Source: Cryobacterium sp. MP_M3
GTDB lineage: Bacteria > Actinomycetota > Actinomycetes > Actinomycetales > Microbacteriaceae
Assembly (NCBI RefSeq): GCF_015752155.1
Contig: NZ_JADOVI010000003.1
Span: 124,001-188,000 of the forward strand
Length of the DNA: 64,000 bases
Direction: 5' to 3'
Part shown: piece by piece, positions 26,099 through 34,938 of the stretch
Layout of the letters: every line of letters starts with the position of its first letter
Position numbering within the stretch: the first letter of the stretch is position 1
Made by a program: the position numbers and the translations under genes
The notes under the pieces: model-generated
The model's input: only the letters and a program-made list of their open reading frames with translations
What the model was told of the DNA's origin: nothing
The model's database searches: none

Positions 26099-26881
26099 TC
26101 AGGCGAGGACAAAGTTCCAGTTTCCCGTCGCCACGGAGACGACGACCGCCAGCAACGCCACGAGCAGGCCGATGCCGACCAGGGCATACTCCCGCGTGCC
26201 GAACCTGGACGGCCTGGCCCAGGTGCGACGGACCGGGGCGCCGAAGCCCCTGGCCTCCATCGCCGTCGCCAGTTTGCTCCCGCGCCGGATGGACAACACC
26301 AGCAGCGCGAACGCCTGTCCGGCGAGGCGGCGGATGGCGCCGCCGTCGCCGATCCCCCTGGCCCGCCTGGCCAGTTCGAGGGCACGCCAGTCCTCGATGA
26401 ACAGGCCGACCAGCCGGAGGCCGGCCAGGCCGCCGAGAACGAACCGGGACGGCAGGTGCACGACCTGGGCGAGGCCGTCGGCGAGGTCGGTCGGGTCGAC
26501 CGTGACGAACAGCACGACCGACGGGAGGCCGATCGCCAGGATCCGCAGGGTCGTGGCCACAGCCAGGTCACTCGACCCCTGGGTCACGTGGACGAGCCCG
26601 AATGCCCAGTACACCTGGCCGGCAGCCTGCCCATAGAGGAGGGTGGTCAGACCGGCAGTCGGCGCGGCCAGCCAGACCGGCAGGGTGCGGAGCAGGAACA
26701 TCCGTGCGCTCAGTCCCGCCCAGAAGAACAGCACGGCCTCGCAGCCGAGCGCGACGAGGGCCGACACCCAGTCGATGGTGAGCATGAGCACGCCGGCCAG
26801 GAGGAGCGCCGCAGCCAGCTTGGCCACCGGATTGACCCGGAAGATCGCGTGCGTCCCCTCGGGGACCCTGAGCACGCTCAT
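26099..26881 (-). CDS. ykoC: ECF transporter transmembrane T component (YkoC/EcfT)
   Basis: A 260-aa membrane protein of the CbiQ/EcfT family. It has about five to six helices and ends with the cytoplasmic coupling region. The two short A-R-G coupling motifs are seen as ARRARG and AMEARGFG, which dock to the ATPases. The start overlaps the ATPase stop as ATGA. Together with the fused ATPase and YkoE it forms a three-gene ECF importer. Confidence 0.9.
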   Translation of the reverse strand: MSVLRVPEGTHAIFRVNPVAKLAAALLLAGVLMLTIDWVSALVALGCEAVLFFWAGLSARMFLLRTLPVWLAAPTAGLTTLLYGQAAGQVYWAFGLVHVTQGSSDLAVATTLRILAIGLPSVVLFVTVDPTDLADGLAQVVHLPSRFVLGGLAGLRLVGLFIEDWRALELARRARGIGDGGAIRRLAGQAFALLVLSIRRGSKLATAMEARGFGAPVRRTWARPSRFGTREYALVGIGLLVALLAVVVSVATGNWNFVLA

Positions 26882-28383
26882 CTCGGGGCCACCGGCTGGC
26901 GATCGGCGACGGGGTCGGTCAGGCGGAATTCCCGGTCGGCGACGGCCGCGACGAAGTCGCTGTCGTGGGAGACGGCCAGCACCGCCGTTCCGTCGTCGAT
27001 GAGCTCGAGTAGCAGCGCCACCACCTCACGCCAGGTGCGGAAGTCCTGGCCGAAGGTCGGTTCGTCGAGGACGAGCAGGCGCGGCTGGGTGGCCAGCACC
27101 GTGCCGACCGACAGGCGTCGTTTCTCCCCGCCGGACAGGGTGAACGGATTCGCCTCCGCCAGGTGGTCGAGCCTGAGCCGCTGCAAGAGGGTGTCGACCC
27201 GGCTGTCGACGGCCGGCCCGCTCCGGCCGAGTGCCCGCGGGCCCACCGCGAGCTCGGCCCGCACGGTGCCGGCGACGAATTGGTGCTCGGGGTCCTGGAA
27301 GACCGTGCCGACCCTGGTCAGAAGCTGCCGGGAGGTCCAGCCGATCGGGGCGGCGCCCGCCCCGTCGGCGAAGCCGGCACTCGCCCCCAGCCGTCCGCCC
27401 GCCGGCTTCAACAGCCCGGCGAGGGTGAGCGCCAGGGTCGACTTCCCCGACCCGTTCGGTCCGGTGACGGCCAGGGCGGACCCGGCCCGAACGGTGAGGT
27501 CGAGGTTCCGGGCGACGACGACGCTCTTCGTGCGCGCTATGGCGAGGGACTCCGCGCGAAGCAGGATGCCGTCGGCCTCGTCCCGCGACGTGGCCCGCCG
27601 GACCGGCATCCCGTGGCCGCGACCGGGCACCCAGACCCCGGCCGCCGAGAGCCGTTCGCCCTGGCTGGCCAGCACGTCCTCCGGCCGGCCGTCGGCCAGC
27701 ACTCCCCCGGCCTGGTCGAGCACGATCACCCGGTTCACCAGGTCCTGCCAGATGGCCACCCGGTGCTCGATCACGATGAAGGTCGCCGCCGAATGCTCGA
27801 GAACCCGAGCCACGGCGTCGCGCACCTCGATCACTCCTGTAGGGTCGAGGTTCGCCGTGGGTTCGTCGAGCAGGAGCAGTCCCGGCCTCATCGCCAGCAC
27901 GCCGGCCAGGGCGAGGCGTTGCTTCTGGCCGCCGGACAATGCCGAGGTGGGGTGGTCCAGCGGCACGTCCAGTCCCACCAGGTGGAGGCTCTCCCGCACG
28001 CGCCGCCAGATTTCCTCGCGCGGCACGCCGAGGTTCTCGCAGCCGAACGCGACATCGTCGCCGACCCGGGCCAGGATGACCTGCGAGTCCGGGTCCTGCA
28101 GCAGCAGTCCGGCCTGGCCGCGGGCCGCGGCAGGCTCGCCACCGTTGACCAGCAGTCTGCCGTGCTGTTCGCCTTCATCGTCGCCGCCGAGCACGCCGGC
28201 CAGGGCGTGCAGCAGTGTCGATTTGCCCGCGCCGGACGCGCCGAGCAGGAGCACGCGTTCTCCGGGTTCGATTCTCAGGTCGAGCCGGGCGACGGCCCAG
28301 CCGGTGCGGCCGGCGTGCCGCCAGCCCCACCCCTGGGCGTCGACGGATGCACTCCGGGAGGTAGGCGAATTCGCGGCGGTCAT
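26878..28383 (-). CDS. ykoD: Fused double ATP-binding subunit of ECF transporter (YkoD-type)
   Basis: A 501-aa protein with two complete ABC ATPase domains. The first (about 1-245) has LGASGAGKST, LSGGQKQRLAL and LLLDEPTANLD; the second (about 265-495) has GPNGSGKST, LSGGEKRRLSV and LVLDEPTFGQD. This is the single-chain version of EcfA1/EcfA2, as in YkoD. It powers uptake of a vitamin bound by the S component YkoE. It is 12 nt after ykoE and coupled to ecfT by an ATGA overlap. Regulation is through the upstream TPP riboswitch. Confidence 0.92.
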   Translation of the reverse strand: MTAANSPTSRSASVDAQGWGWRHAGRTGWAVARLDLRIEPGERVLLLGASGAGKSTLLHALAGVLGGDDEGEQHGRLLVNGGEPAAARGQAGLLLQDPDSQVILARVGDDVAFGCENLGVPREEIWRRVRESLHLVGLDVPLDHPTSALSGGQKQRLALAGVLAMRPGLLLLDEPTANLDPTGVIEVRDAVARVLEHSAATFIVIEHRVAIWQDLVNRVIVLDQAGGVLADGRPEDVLASQGERLSAAGVWVPGRGHGMPVRRATSRDEADGILLRAESLAIARTKSVVVARNLDLTVRAGSALAVTGPNGSGKSTLALTLAGLLKPAGGRLGASAGFADGAGAAPIGWTSRQLLTRVGTVFQDPEHQFVAGTVRAELAVGPRALGRSGPAVDSRVDTLLQRLRLDHLAEANPFTLSGGEKRRLSVGTVLATQPRLLVLDEPTFGQDFRTWREVVALLLELIDDGTAVLAVSHDSDFVAAVADREFRLTDPVADRQPVAPR

Positions 28384-28395
28384 CGTTTCCGCGCC

Positions 28396-29013
28396 CTAGT
28401 TCGCTGCACGAACCGCCCGGCCGGCGGCGAACCGGGACAGCGCCCCGGTGCGGGCCAGGCCGCGCATGGCCAGCCAGGACAGGAGACCGGCCACGACGAT
28501 GCCGGAGACGACGGAGGAGAGCGTGTAGATCGTGATGAACGGCGCCGCCGAACCGGGGTACGAGAACAGCAGGTCGTTGACGGCCAGGGCGAGCCCGGCG
28601 CCGGCGCCGGACAACAGGGCAACGTAAAGGCGGTAGTTGGCGTAGAGGAAGATCGCGAACACCAGTTCGGCGCCGAGACCCTGAACCACCCCGGAGACGA
28701 GGATGGTGGCACCCCAGGCCGTGCCGCCCACGAGGGTGGAGACCACGGCTGCGAGCAGCTCGGTGTACAGGGCAGCCCCTGGCTTGCGGATGATCAGTCC
28801 GCCGAGGACCCCGGCGAACAGCCAGCCGCCTCCGAGGAGGGCCTGGAGGCCCGGCAGTAGCGGGGTGAGCAGCCCGCTGAGCGGGTTGTAGGCCTGGTTC
28901 CAGACCACGAAGATCAGTCCGCTGGCCACGCCGATGACGCTGGCGATGACGATGTCGACGACCCGCCATTTCCGTGAGACCGGTCGGGTGGCGATGGTGG
29001 TTTCAGTGTGCAC
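28396..29013 (-). CDS. ykoE: ECF transporter S component YkoE (thiamine precursor/HMP)
   Basis: A 205-aa membrane protein with about five to six helices and the VDIVIASVIGVASGLIFVVW start typical of the YkoE family, the substrate-binding subunit for hydroxymethylpyrimidine or thiamine. The GTG at 29013 is chosen because the codons upstream fall into the riboswitch expression platform and a GAAAGGG site lies before it. It is the first gene of the operon and is directly preceded by a canonical TPP riboswitch, which strongly supports a thiamine-related substrate. Confidence 0.9.
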   Translation of the reverse strand: MHTETTIATRPVSRKWRVVDIVIASVIGVASGLIFVVWNQAYNPLSGLLTPLLPGLQALLGGGWLFAGVLGGLIIRKPGAALYTELLAAVVSTLVGGTAWGATILVSGVVQGLGAELVFAIFLYANYRLYVALLSGAGAGLALAVNDLLFSYPGSAAPFITIYTLSSVVSGIVVAGLLSWLAMRGLARTGALSRFAAGRAVRAAN

Positions 29014-29059
29014 TGTTCGTGCCCTTTCCGTAGAGAAAACAGGGCACGGGTACGAGATA

Positions 29060-29156
29060 ATCTGCCTCCCTGCGCTGGCATGATCCAGATCAGGTTCGAC
29101 GGTCGAAGCTTTCCGAAGCTTCCTCTCAGCCCGGTTGACCGGACTCCCGTGTTCGT
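29060..29156 (-). promoter_or_regulatory. TPP riboswitch (THI element)
   Basis: Read on the minus strand, the element shows the conserved GGGCTGAGAGG and the core AACCTGATCTGGATCATG followed by CCAGCGCAGGGAGG, the pyrimidine- and pyrophosphate-sensing arms of a thiamine pyrophosphate riboswitch, closed by an outer stem (CGGGAG with CTCCCT-like pairing). A variable hairpin GAAGCTTTCCGAAGCTTC sits in the P3 arm. It ends about 50 nt before the ykoE start, so it should repress ykoE expression when TPP is high. Confidence 0.95.
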
Positions 29157-29248
29157 AGTCGAGTATAGACCGCCGCCTAGACTCGGACGATGACTCGAAT
29201 CCGCGCCCGGACCGGACCCGGTCGGCCGACCCGTTCGGTCGTCCCAGG

Positions 29249-29410
29249 GTGAGCGTCGCCGTCCCCCTGCTGCTCGCGGGGTTGCTGATCCTGCTGCTGC
29301 GCCGCTTCATCCTCCGCCGGCGCCGGGTCCTGCGCGGGCTGCCGGTGAGCGGCCCCTGGCATCTGCCGGCCTGGTTCCGAAACCGACCCCGTGTACGCTG
29401 GAAGCGGTGA
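29249..29410 (+). CDS. Possible 53-aa membrane peptide
   Basis: A short frame with GTG start encodes one hydrophobic helix (VAVPLLLAGLLILLL) followed by a strongly basic tail rich in Arg. Its start overlaps the stop of a 20-codon ATG frame (from 29190) as GTGA, which would allow coupling. It fills most of the 310-bp space between the riboswitch and nhaA. No homology is recognised; the basic tail is also what random high-GC sequence can give. Confidence 0.3.
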   Translation: MSVAVPLLLAGLLILLLRRFILRRRRVLRGLPVSGPWHLPAWFRNRPRVRWKR

Positions 29411-29464
29411 GTCGGGAAGTCTGGTCGACGCCCTAGCGTCGAACCGAAAACCAGAGGATCTCCC

Positions 29465-30811
29465 GTGAACCCACCATCTCCGTCCGCCCCCGCCGAAGAG
29501 ACCAGGGCTCAGATCTTCCGCCGGAGCAGCTACCTGGAGTACCTCCACGTCGCGCAGATCCTGCGCAAGGAGACCGTGGGCGGGGCCCTGCTCCTCGCCG
29601 CTACCGTCGTCGCCCTCATCTTTGCCAACACCCCGGCCGCCGGCTTCTACTTCTCGCTGCGCGACTTCGAAGTCGGTTTCGAGCCGTGGCACCTGAAACT
29701 CAGCCTCGGCGCGTGGGCGGCCGACGGGCTCCTGGCCGTCTTCTTCTTCATCGCCGGTCTCGAGCTGAAGCGCGAGTTCGTCGCCGGCGACCTGCGCACC
29801 TTCAGCCGCGCCGTCGTCCCCGTGGCGGCCGCGATCGGCGGTGTCATCACCCCGGCCCTGTTCTTCGTGGCCATCAACATCGGCGGCGGACCGGAAGCAC
29901 TCCGCGGCTGGGCCGTGCCCACCGCCACCGACATCGCCTTCGCCGTCGCCGTCCTCGCCGTGATCGGCTCCCACCTGCCGAGCGCGCTGCGCATCTTCCT
30001 GCTCACGCTCGCCGTGGTCGACGACCTGCTCGCCATCGGGATCATCGCGTTCTTCTACTCAAATGACATCCAGCCGATGATGCTCCTCCTGGCCGTCGTG
30101 CCGCTCGCCCTCTTCGCCTACCTCACCCACCGGCACTCGAACTTCTTCGGCAGGAAGACCTGGGCGGGCTGGCTCATCCTGCTGCCGATCGGGCTGCTCG
30201 TCTGGGCCCTCGTGCACGGTTCCGGAATCCATGCCACGGTCGCCGGCGTGCTGCTCGGCTTCGCCGTGCCGGTGCTGCGCAGCCGGGAGGGCGGCGGCCC
30301 TGACGCCGGTCCCGGACTCGCCCAGACGCTCGAGCATCGCATCCGCCCCATCTCGGCGGGTTTCGCCGTGCCCGTGTTCGCGTTCTTCTCCGCCGGGGTG
30401 AGCATCGGCGGCGCCGAGGGACTCACGAAGGCCCTGACCGACCCGATCGCCATCGGCATCGTCGTCGCCCTGGTCGTCGGGAAGCCGGTGGGCATCCTCT
30501 TTGCCACCTGGCTGGTCACCAGGACCACGAAAGGAACCCTGGACCCTGACCTGGCCTGGGTCGACGTCATCGGGGTGGCAATGCTCGCCGGGGTGGGATT
30601 CACGGTCTCGCTGCTGATCAGCGAACTCGGATTCGGCCACGGAACGGTGCTGGACGATCACGCCAAGGTGGCCATCCTGACGGGGTCGCTGCTCGCCGCG
30701 CTTCTCGCCACGGTCGTGCTGCGCGCGCGGAACCGGCACTACCGGCTGGTCGAAGCGAAGGAACGGCTCGACGAGGACAGCGACGGCGTCCCCGACGTCT
30801 TCGTCGACTGA
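29465..30811 (+). CDS. nhaA: Na+/H+ antiporter NhaA
   Basis: A 448-aa membrane protein with about 12 helices. The family core is intact: [18 protein letters not shown], the [14 protein letters not shown] [14 protein letters not shown] and the essential Asp pair in [15 protein letters not shown], plus the pH-sensing and C-terminal LLISELGF region. It exports sodium in exchange for protons. The GTG start has a GAGG site. The C-terminus has a short acidic extension ending DVFVD. It stands alone between the riboswitch region and a convergent gene. Confidence 0.95.
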   Translation: MNPPSPSAPAEETRAQIFRRSSYLEYLHVAQILRKETVGGALLLAATVVALIFANTPAAGFYFSLRDFEVGFEPWHLKLSLGAWAADGLLAVFFFIAGLELKREFVAGDLRTFSRAVVPVAAAIGGVITPALFFVAINIGGGPEALRGWAVPTATDIAFAVAVLAVIGSHLPSALRIFLLTLAVVDDLLAIGIIAFFYSNDIQPMMLLLAVVPLALFAYLTHRHSNFFGRKTWAGWLILLPIGLLVWALVHGSGIHATVAGVLLGFAVPVLRSREGGGPDAGPGLAQTLEHRIRPISAGFAVPVFAFFSAGVSIGGAEGLTKALTDPIAIGIVVALVVGKPVGILFATWLVTRTTKGTLDPDLAWVDVIGVAMLAGVGFTVSLLISELGFGHGTVLDDHAKVAILTGSLLAALLATVVLRARNRHYRLVEAKERLDEDSDGVPDVFVD

Positions 30812-30843
30812 ACGGTCGGTTTCGAAGGCCGGAGTGCCCTGGC

Positions 30844-30891
30844 GCGTCAGTGCGTCAGCGCGTCAGCGCTTCAGCGCTTCAGCGCTTCAGC
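30844..30891. repeat. Octanucleotide tandem repeat at the 3' end of the GerW-like gene
   Basis: Six consecutive 8-bp units (GCGTCAGT, GCGTCAGC twice, GCTTCAGC three times) run from just after nhaA into the last codons of the minus-strand gene. The stop codon of that gene lies within the two units nearest to it. The unit length is not a multiple of three, but the stop is met early, so unit changes farther out would not alter the protein. Confidence 0.9.
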
Positions 30892-31211
30892 GCGCGGATG
30901 ACGCGGGAGATCGCCTTGCCGGCCACCCAGACGAACGGGATGCCGACGGCGAGCAACGAGATCACGTTCGGCTCGAAACGCAGCGAACCGCCCGACTTCA
31001 CGTAGGCGCCGATCGGGAGGGACATTCCGCCGCCGCCGCCTCCGCTGCCCTTGCCGCTCTCCGCGGAATCGCCTTCGCCGCCGCCGAAGCCGTAGTAGAC
31101 GAGGGCGACAGGTACCAGGCTGACGCCGTCGACCTGCACGGGGTCGCCGTAGGCGGTCTTCACTCCGGCGGAACGGGAAATTTCTGCGAGCTTCTCTGGC
31201 AGGCTAGTCAT
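30879..31211 (-). CDS. GerW/YtfJ-family protein
   Basis: A 110-aa protein. The first part (about 1-45) matches the GerW_C/YtfJ pattern: a TAYGDPV turn, then LVPVALVYYGFGGGEG. A Gly-rich segment (54-62) and a SLPIGAYVKSGGSLRFEP strand follow, then a C-terminal hydrophobic helix (about 83-102). In Bacillus the family acts in spore germination, but it is widespread in bacteria that do not sporulate, so its role here is unknown. The ATG is 6 nt after TAGCCT (31218-31223), which overlaps the dinB stop; a leaderless start is likely. Confidence 0.75.
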   Translation of the reverse strand: MTSLPEKLAEISRSAGVKTAYGDPVQVDGVSLVPVALVYYGFGGGEGDSAESGKGSGGGGGGMSLPIGAYVKSGGSLRFEPNVISLLAVGIPFVWVAGKAISRVIRALKR

Positions 31212-31220
31212 GCCCTCAGG

Positions 31221-32441
31221 CTACCCCTTGTCGGGTTTGAGCAAAGAGGCCGGGCGCACCGCGCCCCTCCCGAACCGCGCGGTGACCGTGTCGACGGCCC
31301 GCTCGGCTCCACGCCAGTCGTCGTCCGGGTCCCACAGGCCGAGGCCCTGGCCGTCACCGTCGCCCAGCTGTTCGACGCGCACCCCGATCAGGCGCACCCG
31401 GATGCCGGAGGCGGCGAGGGTGTCGAAGCTGGCCGCAGCCTCCTCGTAGATCCGCCGGCCGACATCGGTGGCCTCCGCGAGGGTGCGCGACCGGGTCACC
31501 GTGCTGAAATCCGCATAACGCAGCTTCAGCACGACGCACCGGCCGACCAGGCCTGCGCCGCGAAGCCGGGCCGCCACCGCATCGGACTGGCGCAGCAACT
31601 CGCTGCGCAGGCGGGCGACATCCGTGACGTCGTGCTCGAAGGTGACCTCGTGGCCGACGCTCTTCTCCTCACGCTCGGTGGTGACCGTGCGCGGGTCCCT
31701 CCCCCAGGCCAGGTCGTGCAGTTTGCGTCCGGACGCCTCCCCCACGGTCTTCTGCAGCACCGCGAGCGGGGTGCGGGCCACGTCACCGATCTGCCGCAGG
31801 CCGAGCCGCAGCAGGGAGGCCTCGGTCGTCTGGCCGACCCCCCAGAGGGCGCCGACGGGCAGCGGATGCAGGAAGGCGAGGGTCTCCTCCGCCGGGATCA
31901 CGAGCAGCCCGTTGGGTTTGGCGCGCCCCGACGCCATCTTGGCCACGAACTTGGTCGACGCGGCGCCGACGGAGCAGGTGAGCCCGGTCTCGGCTTCAAC
32001 GGTGCGCCGGATCAGGGCCCCGATCACGGCCGGCGAACCGTGCAGCCGTCGGGCGCCCGCAACGTCGAGGAAGGCCTCATCGATGCCGAGCTGTTCGACC
32101 AGCGGTGTGATGTCGCCGAAGATGCCCATCACCCGGTCCGAGAAATGCTTGTACCGGCTCATGTGCGGCTCGAGCACGACCGCAGCCGGGCAGCGGCGCA
32201 ACGCGAGTGCCATCGGCATGGCCGAGTTGACCCCGTAACGGCGGGCCACGTAGTTCGCCGCGGTGACGACGGACCGGCCGGACCGGTGCCCAACGATCAC
32301 GGGCCTGTCGACGAGTTCGGGGTGGTCGAGCAGTTCCACGGACGCGAAGAACGCGTCGAGGTCGACGTGCAGCAGGGTCGCGGTGCTGTCGTCGACGGAT
32401 GCCGCCGACACCGTGCGGTCGCTTCCGTCCTGCCTGCTCAT
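31221..32441 (-). CDS. dinB: DNA polymerase IV
   Basis: A 406-aa Y-family translesion polymerase. The metal-binding palm motifs are DLDAFFASVE near residue 27 and GIDEAFLDV near 118; the fingers segment VTAANYVARRYGV and the helix-hairpin-helix and little-finger domains complete the normal length. It copies past damaged bases. The ATG is 6 nt after TAGGGT (32448-32453), a leaderless pattern. The GerW-like gene follows closely on the same strand. Confidence 0.95.
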   Translation of the reverse strand: MSRQDGSDRTVSAASVDDSTATLLHVDLDAFFASVELLDHPELVDRPVIVGHRSGRSVVTAANYVARRYGVNSAMPMALALRRCPAAVVLEPHMSRYKHFSDRVMGIFGDITPLVEQLGIDEAFLDVAGARRLHGSPAVIGALIRRTVEAETGLTCSVGAASTKFVAKMASGRAKPNGLLVIPAEETLAFLHPLPVGALWGVGQTTEASLLRLGLRQIGDVARTPLAVLQKTVGEASGRKLHDLAWGRDPRTVTTEREEKSVGHEVTFEHDVTDVARLRSELLRQSDAVAARLRGAGLVGRCVVLKLRYADFSTVTRSRTLAEATDVGRRIYEEAAASFDTLAASGIRVRLIGVRVEQLGDGDGQGLGLWDPDDDWRGAERAVDTVTARFGRGAVRPASLLKPDKG

Positions 32442-32559
32442 GGAGCGACCCTAACCCACCCGGCGGCCCTCGCGCGCCACCCGATTCCGGCATCCGATTT
32501 CGTCTCCCGGAATGCGGGCGGGCCGAACTCGGTTGCACCCGATGACGAAAGGAGCACCC

Positions 32560-33120
32560 ATGACGCACGATTGGATTGCGCTGCAGAAACTGGCCCACGA
32601 CGAGTTCACCGCCCGAGTGGACCGGATCACCGAGTGGGACCAGGCCACGCCCGACGCCGACTGGACCGTGCGGGACCTCGTGAGGCACGTGGTGCTCGAG
32701 CAACAGTGGATCCCGCCCCTGCTCAGCGGGCTCTCCCCGCTCGAGGCCCGCCGCGCGCTGGCTCCGCTGGGTGCCGACCTGGCCGCCGAATGGCGCACCT
32801 ACTCGGAGGCCGCGACCGCCGCGTGGCGGGCGACGCCACTCGACGCCCCCGTGACCCTGTCCTCTGACACCGTGACCGCCCTCGACTACCTGCGGGAGCA
32901 GGTCTCCGAGGTCGCCATTCACACCTGGGACCTTGCCCGCGCGACGGCCGCGGACGACACGCTCGACGAGTCGCTCGTCGAGGCCGTCTGGACCGTCTTC
33001 GAACCACAGCGCGACACACTGGAGGCCAGCGGCCTCTTCTCCTCCCCGGTGCCGGTTGCCGAGGACGCCCCGTTGCAGTCGCGGCTGCTCGCCCTGACCG
33101 GACGGGACGCACGGGTCTAG
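32560..33120 (+). CDS. DinB-fold metal-binding protein, maleylpyruvate isomerase-like
   Basis: A 186-aa protein of the TIGR03086/mycothiol-dependent DinB superfamily. The expected metal ligands can be placed in LVRHVVLEQQW (first His) and in VAIHTWDLARAT (second His), with the four-helix scaffold around them. Such enzymes use mycothiol to detoxify or isomerise substrates; the substrate is unknown. A clear AAAGGAG site precedes the ATG. The gene is alone, between dinB and the pot operon, with which it is convergent. Confidence 0.8.
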   Translation: MTHDWIALQKLAHDEFTARVDRITEWDQATPDADWTVRDLVRHVVLEQQWIPPLLSGLSPLEARRALAPLGADLAAEWRTYSEAATAAWRATPLDAPVTLSSDTVTALDYLREQVSEVAIHTWDLARATAADDTLDESLVEAVWTVFEPQRDTLEASGLFSSPVPVAEDAPLQSRLLALTGRDARV

Positions 33121-33151
33121 TGCCGAGCCCCGGGCTCTCGACCCGCGGGCC

Positions 33152-33952
33152 CTACCGGGCGATCTTCTCTGCCCCGGCGATGCGCTGGGCGATGTAGATC
33201 GGCACGATCGACACGAGCACGAGCACGACGGCGATCACGTTGACCACGGGGGCCTGATTCGGCCGGAACAGGTTGTCGAGGATCCAGAGCGGCAGGGTCT
33301 TCACCGACGACCCTGCCGTGAAGGTCGTGACGATGATCTCGTCGAAGGACAGCGCGAACGCCAGCAGCCCGCCCGCGAACAGCGCGGATCGCAGCTGGGG
33401 GAACGTGATCAGCCGGAAGGTGGTCCACACCCCGGCGCCCAGGTCGGCGGACGCATCCTCGTAGCTCGTGCCGAGCCGGCGGAGGCGCGCGATCACGTTG
33501 TTGAACACCGTCACGATGCAGAACGTGGCGTGGGCGACGATCACGGTGACGATGGAGAGCTGCACGCCGAGGATCGTGCGGAACGCATTGTTGAGCGCGA
33601 TACCCGTGATGATGCCGGGCAGGGCGATCGGCAGGATCACCAGCAGGCTCACCGCCTCCCGCCCGAAGAACTCGAAGCGCTGCAGGGCCAGGGAGGCCAG
33701 CGTGCCGAGCACCAGGGAGATCACGGTGGCGGCGAGCGCGACCTGCACGCTGGTCAGCACGGCGTCGAGCGCTCCCGCGTTGCCGAAGGCCTTCACCCAC
33801 CATTCCAGGGTGAAGCCGGGCGGCGGCCAGGTCAGACTGGTGCTCGTGCTGAACGAGTTGACGAGCACCACGACAAGCGGCAGGTAGATTGCGGCGAGCA
33901 CGACGATCGTGATCGCGGCCAGGAGGCCCCGGGCTGGGCGGCTCAGTCTCAT
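33152..33952 (-). CDS. potC: Polyamine ABC transporter permease PotC-like
   Basis: A 266-aa inner-membrane permease with six helices of the BPD_transp_1 family. The EAA loop that contacts the ATPase is visible at about residues 170-190 (YEDASADLGAGVWTTFRLI). It has the short N-terminus typical of PotC. It is the last of four genes (potA-D-B-C) that together form a spermidine/putrescine importer. It follows potB after 8 nt. Confidence 0.9.
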   Translation of the reverse strand: MRLSRPARGLLAAITIVVLAAIYLPLVVVLVNSFSTSTSLTWPPPGFTLEWWVKAFGNAGALDAVLTSVQVALAATVISLVLGTLASLALQRFEFFGREAVSLLVILPIALPGIITGIALNNAFRTILGVQLSIVTVIVAHATFCIVTVFNNVIARLRRLGTSYEDASADLGAGVWTTFRLITFPQLRSALFAGGLLAFALSFDEIIVTTFTAGSSVKTLPLWILDNLFRPNQAPVVNVIAVVLVLVSIVPIYIAQRIAGAEKIAR

Positions 33953-33960
33953 GACGGCCT

Positions 33961-34887
33961 CTACAGGTTTTCCAGCGCACCGGTGCGGCGCACCGCGGCG
34001 AGGTAGGCGAAGATGATCACGATCGGGATCAGGGCGATGGCCGCGGCGAGCGGCAGGTTGTTGGCGGCGCCGACGTTCGTGTAGACGAGGTTTCCCAGCA
34101 TCTGGTTGGCCCCGCCGACGATGTTCACCGTGATGTAGTCGCCGAGCGACAGGCTGAAGCTGAAGATCGAGCCGGCGATGATGGCCGGCCAGATCATCGG
34201 CAGCACCACGAGGCGCAGCGTCGACCAGGTCTTGCCCCCGAGATCACCGGATGCCTCCAGCAGCGAGTCCGGAACCCGCTCGAGTCCCGCATAGATGGGG
34301 AGGATCACGTACGGCAGCCACAGGTAGGACAGCGTGATGATGGTGGCCGGCAGGCCATAGCCCGGGGTGTGGCCGCCGAACGGCGCCGCCAGCCATTCGA
34401 AGATCCCGTCCCGCGAGAGCACGGAACGCCAGGCGTAGGCCTTGACGAGATAGCTCGCCCACAGCGGCATCAGCACCGCGATCACGAGCACTCGTTGCAG
34501 GCGGGCGCTGGCCACCTTCGCCATGTAGAACGCGATGGGCAGGGCGATCAGGATGTCGACGAGGGTCACCAGAAGGGCCACCCCCAGCGTGCGGAGGGTC
34601 ACCGTCTGGTAGAGCGAGCCGGTGAGCACCGCGCCGATGTTGTCGAGCGTCCAGGTCTGCGAGATCGTGCCGGTGAAGGTGTCGACCGTCCAGAGCGCGG
34701 TGATCAACAGGGCCGCCAGGGCGGCGATGTAGACCAGGCCCAGCCAGAACATCGGCGCCGACAACAGCAGCGACAGGCGCAGCCTCGGATGCCTGCTCAG
34801 GAAGACCGAGCCCCGCCGGGCGACCGTGTCCCGCGGGGCGGGAACGATCGGCCGGCCGGCGGGCCGGGTCGGGGTATCAACGGTCAT
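33961..34887 (-). CDS. potB: Polyamine ABC transporter permease PotB-like
   Basis: A 308-aa permease with six helices of the BPD_transp_1 family and an N-terminal cytoplasmic extension of about 35 residues typical of PotB. The EAA motif is LLEASGDLGGKTWSTLRLV. It pairs with PotC to form the membrane channel for polyamine uptake. It lies between the binding-protein gene (51 nt) and potC (8 nt). Confidence 0.9.
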   Translation of the reverse strand: MTVDTPTRPAGRPIVPAPRDTVARRGSVFLSRHPRLRLSLLLSAPMFWLGLVYIAALAALLITALWTVDTFTGTISQTWTLDNIGAVLTGSLYQTVTLRTLGVALLVTLVDILIALPIAFYMAKVASARLQRVLVIAVLMPLWASYLVKAYAWRSVLSRDGIFEWLAAPFGGHTPGYGLPATIITLSYLWLPYVILPIYAGLERVPDSLLEASGDLGGKTWSTLRLVVLPMIWPAIIAGSIFSFSLSLGDYITVNIVGGANQMLGNLVYTNVGAANNLPLAAAIALIPIVIIFAYLAAVRRTGALENL

Positions 34888-34938
34888 GGTGTCTTTCTCT
34901 CGCCGGACGCGGCTCTCGCGGAGGGTGGACGGCCGGGG

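Noticed and set aside
29105..29125. Inverted repeat GAAGCTTTCCGAAGCTTC considered as a separate operator
   Set aside because: It is the variable P3 arm of the TPP riboswitch.
33122..33150. GC palindrome around GAGCCCCGGGCTC considered as terminator between convergent genes
   Set aside because: The loop would be one base and there is no T-tract; too weak to call.
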